Of a stretch of 10,406 bases of DNA, positions 1 to 6,560 are shown in pieces. The number at the start of each line of letters is the position of its first letter. Positions within the stretch are counted from its first letter, which is position 1. The notes below the pieces were generated by a model. The model saw only the letters and a program-made list of their open reading frames with translations, had not been told where the DNA came from and ran no database searches. A program made the position numbers and the translations under genes. The DNA is from Bacteroidales bacterium UBA3389. GTDB taxonomy: Bacteria; Bacteroidota; Bacteroidia; Bacteroidales; P3. The stretch is taken from NCBI GenBank assembly GCA_002358835.1, contig DEPP01000058.1, positions 1-10,406 on the forward strand. Reading direction: 5' to 3'.

Positions 1-92
1 GCTTTATTTCCCGAAGCGAGATTGCCTTTTCCAAGACAAAAGGTGAAAAATGTTTCACACAAGCCTGCTAAAATCAAGATTACCCAATTCAT
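1..92 (-). CDS. SMR family small multidrug/guanidinium exporter, SugE/Gdx-like (partial, N-terminal 30 codons)
   Basis: Only the N-terminus is in the window; the gene continues beyond position 1. Reading leftwards from the ATG at 92-90, the protein starts MNWVILILAGLCETFFTFCL, a hydrophobic first transmembrane helix followed by a Gly-Lys-Gly loop. The pattern W-x-(5)-A-G-L-x-E fits the small multidrug resistance family, whose members are about 105 residues with four helices and work as dimers in the inner membrane. Glu13 falls where the essential helix-1 glutamate sits in Gdx/SugE proteins (Glu13, as against Glu14 in EmrE), which favours a guanidinium or quaternary ammonium exporter. The substrate cannot be settled from 30 residues. 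It is divergent from the PLP enzyme gene at 173, with 80 bp between starts and a good TAnnTTTG box in that gap. Family assignment is inferred from a short stretch. Confidence 0.72.
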   Translation of the reverse strand, partial: MNWVILILAGLCETFFTFCLGKGNLASGNK

Positions 93-126
93 TTCTATTA
101 AATCCTTTTTTTCTATTAAGAGAATG

Positions 127-134
127 CAAAAATA
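127..134 (-). promoter_or_regulatory. Bacteroidetes-type -7 box for the SMR transporter gene
   Basis: Read on the minus strand this is TATTTTTG, a full match to the Bacteroidetes -7 consensus TAnnTTTG. It lies 34 bp upstream of the ATG at 92, which would leave a leader of roughly 30 nt. No clear TTTG -33 element is present 19-21 bp further upstream, so this rests on the -7 box and its position alone. Confidence 0.5.
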
Positions 135-138
135 CAAA

Positions 139-168
139 ATTGTTTTTAATTATTTTTTCTTAATTTTG
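139..168 (+). promoter_or_regulatory. Promoter of the MalY/PatB gene, nearly leaderless
   Basis: The -33 element is ATTG (139-142) and the -7 box is TAATTTTG (161-168), separated by 18 bp; the Bacteroidetes consensus is TTTG, 19-21 bp, TAnnTTTG. The box ends only 4 bp before the ATG at 173, so a start site a few bases downstream of the box would produce an mRNA with almost no 5' leader. The promoter lies next to the oppositely directed -7 box at 127-134, so the two would compete or be co-regulated. Confidence 0.6.
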
Positions 169-172
169 CCGT

Positions 173-1360
173 ATGAAAAAACAATATAACTTTGATGAAA
201 ACATAGAAAGAAGACATTCCGACTGTGTAAAATATGACTCTCTTCCCGACACTTACGGAAGAGATGACCTATTGCCTTTGTGGGTTGCCGATATGGATTT
301 TCGCTCTCCTGATTTTGTTATGGAAGCTATAAGAAAACGTTGCGAGCATGAGGTACTTGGCTATGGCAATCCTTCAAAAAATTATTGGAATGCTGTAATC
401 AATTGGTTGGACAGAAGATATAACATCTCTTGTCAAAGAAACGATTTGCATTTTATTCCGGGTATTGTAGCAGGAATTTCGTTTGCTTTGCTTTCTCTTA
501 CAAAAGAGGGCGATAAAACCTTGGTTACAACTCCTGTTTATCCGCCTTTTGTCAATCTTCCTCAGTCTTGCAAGAGGGAATTGGTGTGTAGCAACCTAAA
601 AATAGAGAACGGCCGTTTTCTTATCGACTTTGAAGATTTTGAAAAGAAGATTGAGGGTTGCAAACTCTTTATTATGAGTAATCCTCACAACCCTGCGGGA
701 ACAATTTGGGGAAAAGAAACTTTGGAAAGAATAGCCGAAATCTGCCAAAGAAAGAATGTGATAGTTATTAGCGATGAAATTCACGCCGATTTAACGCTTT
801 CTCCTAATAAACACGTGAGTTATAGCACCGTTTCTAAGCATGCCTTTGAACATAGCATAACTTTTATGGCTCCAAGCAAGACTTTCAACATTGCAGGCTT
901 AGGAAGTTCGGTTTGTTATATTGGAAATGAAGCTCTTCGTAAGCAATACTTTGGTTGGATTGATGCAATGGGTGTGGCATACGGCAATATTTTTGCTTAC
1001 ACTGCGGCAGAGGCTGCTTTTTCTTATGGAGAGGATTGGCTGAATCAAATGCTTGAATATTTGAAATCTAATATCGCTTTGCTTGAAAGCTTTGTTAAGG
1101 AAAATCTTCCAAAGGTAAAAATGGTTCTTCCAGAGGCTTCTTTCTTGGCATGGTTGGATTTCAGCGACTGTGGCAAGACTCACAAAGAGCTATCCGAACT
1201 TTTGATAAACAAAGCGGGCGTTGTGTTGAACGATGGCACTACTTTTGCTCCTAAATCAATAAATTCGCAATACGATTGTTGTTTCCGCATCAATTTAGGC
1301 TGCCCAAAAAGCACCTTAACCGAAGCCCTGCAACGCATAGCCGATTGTTTGAAAGATTAA
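173..1360 (+). CDS. patB: MalY/PatB family PLP-dependent aminotransferase / cystathionine beta-lyase
   Basis: A 395-residue fold-type I PLP enzyme of the MalY/PatB branch of class I/II aminotransferases. Members cleave C-S bonds of cystathionine or cysteine conjugates, giving pyruvate, ammonia and a thiol, in the cytoplasm. The family's N-terminus is visible (YNFDENIERR, then K-Y-D, then PLWVADMDF at about 35-43). The cofactor site is intact: SNPHNPAG at 169-176 with Asn173, DEIHAD at 201-206 with Asp201 for the pyridine nitrogen, APSKTFN at 233-239 with Lys236 as the Schiff-base lysine, and Arg372 in FRINLG for the substrate carboxylate. Length is normal for the family. The ATG at 173 is the only start consistent with the conserved N-terminus. 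It is a single-gene unit with its own promoter and a strong terminator at 1393-1442. Substrate preference (methionine biosynthesis or sulfur-amino-acid breakdown) cannot be read from sequence. Confidence 0.92.
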   Translation: MKKQYNFDENIERRHSDCVKYDSLPDTYGRDDLLPLWVADMDFRSPDFVMEAIRKRCEHEVLGYGNPSKNYWNAVINWLDRRYNISCQRNDLHFIPGIVAGISFALLSLTKEGDKTLVTTPVYPPFVNLPQSCKRELVCSNLKIENGRFLIDFEDFEKKIEGCKLFIMSNPHNPAGTIWGKETLERIAEICQRKNVIVISDEIHADLTLSPNKHVSYSTVSKHAFEHSITFMAPSKTFNIAGLGSSVCYIGNEALRKQYFGWIDAMGVAYGNIFAYTAAEAAFSYGEDWLNQMLEYLKSNIALLESFVKENLPKVKMVLPEASFLAWLDFSDCGKTHKELSELLINKAGVVLNDGTTFAPKSINSQYDCCFRINLGCPKSTLTEALQRIADCLKD

Positions 1361-1392
1361 AACAAAGAATCCAATAAACAAAACGAAGAAAC

Positions 1393-1442
1393 AAAAAAAT
1401 AAAACGAAGAAAGGCTTTTCTCTTTCTTCGTTTTATTTTTTT
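1393..1442. terminator. Bidirectional intrinsic terminator between convergent genes
   Basis: A 21-bp perfect inverted repeat has arms at 1393-1413 and 1422-1442 and an 8-nt loop. Its core is CGAAGAAAG/CTTTCTTCG, flanked by A-runs on the left and T-runs on the right, so each strand gives a hairpin followed by a U-tract. It sits 33 bp after the patB stop and 67 bp after the stop of the minus-strand gene ending at 1510, so it can serve both. A second copy of the left-arm core lies just upstream at 1380-1391. Confidence 0.9.
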
Positions 1443-1509
1443 AACATTCAGCTGCAATAAATCCAATCCCCAAAGAGATGAATTACCTTATTGGTTTGGA
1501 ATTGTAGGG

Positions 1510-2298
1510 TTATCGTAGAACGATTTTCTTTACCTTCAGACCTTTGTCTGTCTTGATTGTTAAAAGGTAGTTGCCGCTTTCCAAGGAGCTAATGTTCACG
1601 TTTTGTTCACCCATAACCGGATTCAACCTCATCACTTCTCTTCCCATCATATCAACTATGGAGATTGATTCAGCTGCTTCAGTGTTCACTATGGTCAATC
1701 TGCCGTCGGTTGGGTTTGGATATGCCTCCAAGTTATCGAATTCAACACTTCTTATGCTTACGTTACCTTTATCGCCTGCTGCAATGGCTTTTCCCGGTGT
1801 GGTTTCAATTGCATATTCATACACAGTGAAAGTATGGTTGGCGTTGATTCCAAGTTTCACCCAAGCGTAATAGGTATTGCCTGCGTGTTTTACTTTCAAT
1901 CCTGCATATCCGATTTGACCTTGCCATGCTGTATAGATTTCATCGTGCAATGCAGGGAACATTTCGGTTGACCAATTGGAAGATGCACCGATTGCGGCTC
2001 CTTGATTTAGTTTTTCAACAAGACCTGCCGAGAACTCCTGACTTGGAAGTATGACCACTCCTGCTCCGTCTCCAAAGACTGCTATGTAGGATGTTGCCGG
2101 ATAATCCTCAAACCAATAGTTTTGAACATAGAATGGGGCTTCTGTTGTTGAGCCTAAGCTTTCCAATACGTTCAATGGATAACCCATTTCGTCTTGTGTG
2201 GTTACTACGGCATCAGGATTCACGTCTGTAAATGTGATTTGTCCGAATGAGATTGATGCACAAAGAAGTGCTGCTAAAGAAATCATAAATCTTTTCAT
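1510..2298 (-). CDS. Secreted protein of unknown function with C-terminal T9SS type A sorting domain
   Basis: 262 residues from the ATG at 2298. The N-terminus is a signal peptide (MKRFMISLAALLCASISFG, then Q). The C-terminal 75 residues, about 189-262, form a type IX secretion sorting domain: YPNPTDGRLTI, then ISIVDMMGREV, then SSLESGNYLLTI and a basic KVKKIVLR end. This sends the protein across the outer membrane by the Por system, usually with removal of the domain and surface attachment or release. Residues about 129-175 (GYAGLKVKHAG, YYAWVKLGI, YEYAIE, IAAG) resemble a short beta-rich module, G-W-x-R-L followed by D-Y-A-Y-E, that recurs in secreted Bacteroidota and Planctomycete proteins; its role is unknown to me. 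No catalytic motif is seen. An in-frame ATG at 2388 would put 30 Lys/Asn-rich residues before the signal peptide, so 2298 is preferred. The gene is alone, convergent with patB and divergent from the hydrolase. Confidence 0.88.
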   Translation of the reverse strand: MKRFMISLAALLCASISFGQITFTDVNPDAVVTTQDEMGYPLNVLESLGSTTEAPFYVQNYWFEDYPATSYIAVFGDGAGVVILPSQEFSAGLVEKLNQGAAIGASSNWSTEMFPALHDEIYTAWQGQIGYAGLKVKHAGNTYYAWVKLGINANHTFTVYEYAIETTPGKAIAAGDKGNVSIRSVEFDNLEAYPNPTDGRLTIVNTEAAESISIVDMMGREVMRLNPVMGEQNVNISSLESGNYLLTIKTDKGLKVKKIVLR

Positions 2299-2352
2299 AG
2301 TTTTTTTGTTTTTATTGTTACGACTTAAAGACACTGTTTTTTTGTTCTGCGT

Positions 2353-2385
2353 TTTGAAAAACCTAAAATTTTTTTTGTAATTTTG
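2353..2385 (+). promoter_or_regulatory. Promoter of the hydrolase-comF operon
   Basis: TTTG at 2353-2356 and TAATTTTG at 2378-2385 are separated by 21 bp, an exact match to the Bacteroidetes promoter consensus in both elements and spacing. The expected start site near 2390 leaves about 25-30 nt of A-rich leader before the ATG at 2418. The spacer includes an 8-T run. Confidence 0.72.
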
Positions 2386-2388
2386 CAA
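2358..2388 (-). promoter_or_regulatory. Possible promoter of the T9SS-domain gene, overlapping the divergent hydrolase promoter
   Basis: On the minus strand TTG (2388-2386) and TAGGTTTT (2365-2358, 7 of 8 to TAnnTTTG) are 20 bp apart. This would give a leader of about 50 nt before the ATG at 2298. It lies almost entirely within the plus-strand promoter at 2353-2385. The match is imperfect and other weak sites lie nearer the gene, so confidence is low. Confidence 0.35.
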
Positions 2389-2417
2389 GACTTAGGAACT
2401 AAACAAATAATTTGAAT

Positions 2418-3683
2418 ATGAGAAGATATGCTATTGCTTTGGTGGTTTTGATGCTTTGTGGTTTTGTCTCTATGGCTCAAAGGGTTGAGAATTGGAGCGG
2501 AGAGTTAAATGCAGGGATTCAGAAGTTACCTATCACTTTGAAATTGCAGATTGGAAACGATACCGTTGCCGAAATGGGTTCGCCTGCTCAAACAGAAAAG
2601 ATGTTCAAGGCTAACAAGGTTGTGTTGAGGAATGATTCGATGATGTTCAGTGTGAAAGTGGGTTTGAGTAAGGTTGTTTTCAAGGGCAGATATCTTAGTG
2701 AGGACAGTGTATGCGGCATTTTCAAACAAAACGGTGCAGAATTGCCTTTATGCCTTAAACGTGGTGAAAACAAGATGGTGATAAATCGTCCTCAAACTCC
2801 CAAGGATATAAACTATGTTTGTGAGGAGTGGAGTTTCAGAGTTAAGGACGTGGACTATGAGTTTAAGGGCACTTTGACCTATCCTAAGAAAGGCAAGAAC
2901 TTCCCTTGTGTTATATTGGTGTCGGGTTCGGGATTGCAGGACAGAAACGAGGAGATAATGCAACACAAGCCTTTTGAGGTGATTGCAGACTATCTGACAA
3001 GAAACGGAATTGCGGTTTTCAGATATGACGACAGAGGTTGGGGTACTCAGGATATGGAGTTGTTGAATGCAACGACCTTAAACTTTGCCGATGATGCCGA
3101 GGCTGCTTTTCAATTGTTGAAATCACACAAGAGGATTGACCCTAAGCGTATTGGCTTTGCAGGACATAGCGAAGGCGGTGTGATTGCTCCTATTGTGGCA
3201 TCGAGAAACAAAGATGTGGCTTTTGTGATTATGCTTGCCGGTACGGGTGTTGATGGTGAGAGTGTGTTGATTGAACAAAACAAAGCGATTCTTGGCAAGA
3301 TGGGTGCTTCACAAGAGGAAATCCAAACTCAAATCAATTCTCTCAAAGACAGAGATAACAACCCTGCCTTGCAAGTTCCTTGGTTTAAATGTTTCTTAGA
3401 CTTGGACCCAAGAGATTATTTGAGCAAGTTAAACATGCCTGTATTGGCTTTGAATGGGGATAAGGACGTGCAAGTCATTGCTTCACAAAATCTTCCTGAG
3501 ATAGAAAAAGCATTAAAGAAAGCAGGAAACAAGAAATATAAAACCGTATTATTGCCAAACTTGAATCACCTATTCCAAGAGTGCGAGACCGGTTTGCCTG
3601 ATGAGTATTTCTCTATCGAACAGACTATTTCGCCAAAGGTATTGGAGATAATGAGAGACTTTATCGATGAGTACGTTCGTTGA
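2418..3683 (+). CDS. Exported alpha/beta hydrolase (serine esterase/peptidase-like)
   Basis: 421 residues, with a signal peptide at 1-20 (MRRYAIALVVLMLCGFVSMA, then Q) that implies export, probably to the periplasm; there is no lipobox or sorting domain. Residues about 21-125 form a beta-rich N-terminal domain typical of this Bacteroidota hydrolase group. The alpha/beta hydrolase domain follows from about 145 (VSGSGLQDRNE at 168-178, then YDDRGWG at 203-209). The triad is readable: nucleophile Ser251 in GHSEGG, acid Asp348 or Asp350 in NGDKD, and His384 in NLNHLF. The relation is to the S9-like/esterase family annotated simply as alpha/beta hydrolase; the substrate is unknown. The frame also opens with a TTG at 2412, but the ATG at 2418 begins directly at the signal peptide and is preferred. 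The gene follows a strong promoter, and its last 17 bp overlap comF. Confidence 0.88.
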   Translation: MRRYAIALVVLMLCGFVSMAQRVENWSGELNAGIQKLPITLKLQIGNDTVAEMGSPAQTEKMFKANKVVLRNDSMMFSVKVGLSKVVFKGRYLSEDSVCGIFKQNGAELPLCLKRGENKMVINRPQTPKDINYVCEEWSFRVKDVDYEFKGTLTYPKKGKNFPCVILVSGSGLQDRNEEIMQHKPFEVIADYLTRNGIAVFRYDDRGWGTQDMELLNATTLNFADDAEAAFQLLKSHKRIDPKRIGFAGHSEGGVIAPIVASRNKDVAFVIMLAGTGVDGESVLIEQNKAILGKMGASQEEIQTQINSLKDRDNNPALQVPWFKCFLDLDPRDYLSKLNMPVLALNGDKDVQVIASQNLPEIEKALKKAGNKKYKTVLLPNLNHLFQECETGLPDEYFSIEQTISPKVLEIMRDFIDEYVR

Positions 3684-4320
3684 TTTTTTCTTTCCAAGGC
3701 GTTGTTTAATATGCAATCGGGTTCTTGCCTCGGGTGAGAAAGATTTGTGCTTGAATTGTCTTTACATCAAACCATATATAGGAGATTCATATCATAAATA
3801 CAAACAACACATTACGTCAAAACCATTTGAACAAATTGATGTGTTTCTTTCTTATGAATATTGCAAGCTTGCTTTATGGGATTTTAAGTATAGGGGAAAC
3901 ATACATAAAGGTCGTTGGTTAGGCAGAATGTGGGCTGATCACCTTAAAGGCTTTGAATGGATTAGTGAAATAGATTACATTATTCCCACACCTCTACATT
4001 GGAAAAAACTCCGAACAAGAGGATTTAATCAGAGCGAAGTTCTTGGAAGGGTGCTTTCAAAAAAGCTAAACATACCAATCCGAACACGAGATCTAAAAAG
4101 ACGGTTAAACAACAAGCCTCAAGTACATTCGGATGATCGTTGGGAAAATGTAAAAAACGTGTTTAAGTTAAGGAATCCTAAAAGGTCAGAGTGTCTAAAT
4201 GGCAAAACATTACTTATCATCGATGATGTCATAACAAGCTCTGCAACGATAAACGAATTGCTTGAAGCTCTCCAACCTGTAAATGCCAAAATCTATCTTG
4301 CTTTTCTTGCTTCACACTAA
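3667..4320 (+). CDS. comF: ComF family protein (phosphoribosyltransferase-like)
   Basis: 217 residues of the ComF/GntX type. An N-terminal zinc-finger-like motif uses Cys13, Cys16, Cys28 and Cys31 (CLIC and CLNC). The family signature follows: the FKYRGN region at 73-78, IPTPLHWKKLRTRGFNQ at about 106-122, and RWENVKNVF at 158-166. The PRPP-loop equivalent is LLIIDDVITSSAT at 182-194 with Asp186-Asp187. In naturally competent bacteria ComF is a cytoplasmic protein needed for DNA uptake processing, interacting with single-strand DNA proteins; in other genomes its role is unclear. The usual loop is DDVxTTGAT; here it is DDVITSSAT, so the small glycine is Ser. The ATG overlaps the hydrolase end in another frame by 17 bp, so translation is probably coupled. 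No terminator follows before the convergent spoT gene. Confidence 0.93.
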   Translation: MSTFVDFFFPRRCLICNRVLASGEKDLCLNCLYIKPYIGDSYHKYKQHITSKPFEQIDVFLSYEYCKLALWDFKYRGNIHKGRWLGRMWADHLKGFEWISEIDYIIPTPLHWKKLRTRGFNQSEVLGRVLSKKLNIPIRTRDLKRRLNNKPQVHSDDRWENVKNVFKLRNPKRSECLNGKTLLIIDDVITSSATINELLEALQPVNAKIYLAFLASH

Positions 4321-4326
4321 TCAGAA

Positions 4327-6555
4327 TCATATACGGAAGACCTTTTCAATTCCATCTATCGCTTTGATATTACCAATCAACCTATTGAGATTATCAGCAT
4401 CAGAGATATAAACCATTAAACTGCCTTCAAATACGCCGTCACTGCTCTCCATAACAAGACCTCTCATATTTATATTCCATACCTCGGAAATCACTCGAGT
4501 AATCTCTTGTAATAGTCCTTTTCTATCTATACCTATGATTTTGATTCCTGCCAAGAATGTGATTTTCTCGTTTTCTCTCCACTTGGCTTTGATTATATGA
4601 TTCCCATATTTACTCATTTCATCAACGGCATGCATGCAATTTGTTCGATGAACCTCTATACAATCTTTACGAATCAGCCCAACAATATCATCACCCGGCA
4701 AGGGAGTACAGCAACTTGCAGTTTTATATGGTAGTTTATCCGCATCCTTACCAATAAGAAGCATTTCCGGATTACTCTTTACTTGTTCCGATATTTCTTC
4801 TTGCAAAGACTTAATCTCCTTACTTCGTTTTCTTGGCGTGAACGGATTTCGCAAAAGCATCCATGATGAATTTTTCTCCGGCTTTGCAAAACAACGTCTC
4901 ACCTCTGCCTCATCTATTTCGCCCTTATAAACTCTGTAAAACAAGTCTGTGAGGTTAGCCTGCTTTATATGCTGTCTTAATTTCTCTATTTTGCCTTCGT
5001 TAAATTCGATATTAAGCGAGAGATATATCTCTTTCAGTTTCTGTTGTCCTTCTTCATAAAAGCTGTTTCGATATTCCCGTATATGTTTTTTTATCTCCGA
5101 AGATGCTTTTGAGGATTTCACAAAAGAGAGCCAATCTTCTTTCGGATGAACAATCTTGGATGTTATCACTTCAACCTGATCGCTTGCTCTCAACTGATGA
5201 TTTATCGGAACAACTTTATAATTTACCTTAGCGCCCATGCAATGATTTCCCAGCTCTGTGTGAACGTTGTAAGCAAAATCAAGAACCGTTGCTCCGGCTG
5301 GAAGACTTATCATTTTCCCTTTTGGAGTAAAGACATTGATTTGGTCTGTCACCACTTCCAACTTGAAATCATTAACAAAATCAACCGCAGTCGAGGAATC
5401 ATTATCCAATAATTCTCTTATCTGCGACAACCAATTATCAAGATTTTCATCCAATCCACCTTCCTCTACCTCCTTATACTTGTAGTGAGCGGCCAAACCC
5501 TTCTCTGCAACCTCATCCATCCTTTGACTCCTTATCTGCACCTCAACCCACTTTCCTTGATTGCTCATAACGGTACAATGCAACGCCTCATAGCCATTAC
5601 TTTTCGGACTTGTCAACCAATCCCTGAATCTATCCATTCTTTGCTTATACATAGAGGATATAATAGAATAGACGGCAAAGCAAGCTTCCTTTTCAACCGC
5701 TTGAGATACATCCAAAATTATACGAATAGCAAATATATCATATATATCTTCGAATCGGACGCCTTTATTTTCAATCTTACCCAAAATCGATGTTATGGAT
5801 TTTACTCTTCCCGACAAACTGAACGTAAAGCCTCTTTCGTGTAGTTTTTCTTTAATCGGCTCAGCAAATTCCTGAATAAACTCATTTCTTTGTTGTTCTG
5901 TATCTTTCAGTCTTGAGATTATATCGTTGTAAGCCTTTGGATTGATGTATTTTGTTGCCAAATCCTCCAACTCACTCTTAACTTTATACAGACCAAGTCT
6001 GTGAGCAAGAGGGACATAGAGCTGTTGAGTTTCCGAAGCTATCTTCAACTGCTTATGATTCGGCATACTACCCAAAGTTCTCATGTTATGCAATCTATCG
6101 CAGAGCTTTAGAAGAATCACCCTCACATCATCGCCCATTGCGGTCAGCAGTTTCTTAAAATTCTCGCTTTGTATGGAATTGGTCGTATAATCGAACACGC
6201 CTTCAATCTTTGTCAGCCCGTCAATGATTTGAGCAACCTTTGCATCGAAGATGTGTTCTATATCCTCCAAAGTATATTCCGTATCCTCAACCACATCATG
6301 CAAGAATGCACAAACCACAGCCGTTGCACCCAAACCCAAATCCTCAGCAGCTATTCGTGCAACTTCCAATGGATGATATATATACGGCTCACCTGTTTTG
6401 CGTCTCACACCCGAGTGTGCATTCATTGCAACAGTAAACGCCTTTCTTATAAGTCTCTTTTCCAAGTTCGTGGCATGATTGGACACAACCCTGATTATGT
6501 GTTTGTATCTTCTCAAGATTTCTTTTCGTTCGACTTGTTCATCAATTACATACAT
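4327..6555 (-). CDS. spoT: RelA/SpoT homologue, bifunctional (p)ppGpp synthetase/hydrolase
   Basis: A full-length 742-residue long Rsh that makes and degrades the alarmone (p)ppGpp and so controls the stringent response in the cytoplasm and on ribosomes. The HD hydrolase domain (about 30-190) keeps the metal ligands His61, His86-Asp87 (HDVVEDT) and Asp153 (LCDRLHN). The synthetase domain (about 240-365) has GR at 249-250, YDIFAIR at 272-278, GYEALH at 321-326 and EVQIR at 338-342 with the catalytic-type Glu338. Then come a TGS domain (about 405-467, INVFTPKG to VEVITSK), a helical region, the conserved-cysteine domain (CCTPLPGD at 615-622, VHRTNC at 635-640) and a C-terminal ACT domain (about 666-742). 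Both active sites look intact, so it is probably bifunctional, the usual single long Rsh or one of two in Bacteroidota. It starts 5 bp after the tadA stop and so shares that transcript; its own stop lies 6 bp from comF's. Confidence 0.96.
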   Translation of the reverse strand: MYVIDEQVERKEILRRYKHIIRVVSNHATNLEKRLIRKAFTVAMNAHSGVRRKTGEPYIYHPLEVARIAAEDLGLGATAVVCAFLHDVVEDTEYTLEDIEHIFDAKVAQIIDGLTKIEGVFDYTTNSIQSENFKKLLTAMGDDVRVILLKLCDRLHNMRTLGSMPNHKQLKIASETQQLYVPLAHRLGLYKVKSELEDLATKYINPKAYNDIISRLKDTEQQRNEFIQEFAEPIKEKLHERGFTFSLSGRVKSITSILGKIENKGVRFEDIYDIFAIRIILDVSQAVEKEACFAVYSIISSMYKQRMDRFRDWLTSPKSNGYEALHCTVMSNQGKWVEVQIRSQRMDEVAEKGLAAHYKYKEVEEGGLDENLDNWLSQIRELLDNDSSTAVDFVNDFKLEVVTDQINVFTPKGKMISLPAGATVLDFAYNVHTELGNHCMGAKVNYKVVPINHQLRASDQVEVITSKIVHPKEDWLSFVKSSKASSEIKKHIREYRNSFYEEGQQKLKEIYLSLNIEFNEGKIEKLRQHIKQANLTDLFYRVYKGEIDEAEVRRCFAKPEKNSSWMLLRNPFTPRKRSKEIKSLQEEISEQVKSNPEMLLIGKDADKLPYKTASCCTPLPGDDIVGLIRKDCIEVHRTNCMHAVDEMSKYGNHIIKAKWRENEKITFLAGIKIIGIDRKGLLQEITRVISEVWNINMRGLVMESSDGVFEGSLMVYISDADNLNRLIGNIKAIDGIEKVFRI

Positions 6556-6560
6556 AGCGA

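Noticed and set aside
2299..2388. N-terminal extension of the T9SS-domain protein to an ATG at 2388
   Set aside because: It would place a 30-residue Lys/Asn/Phe-rich stretch before a complete signal peptide and would run through the likely promoter region.
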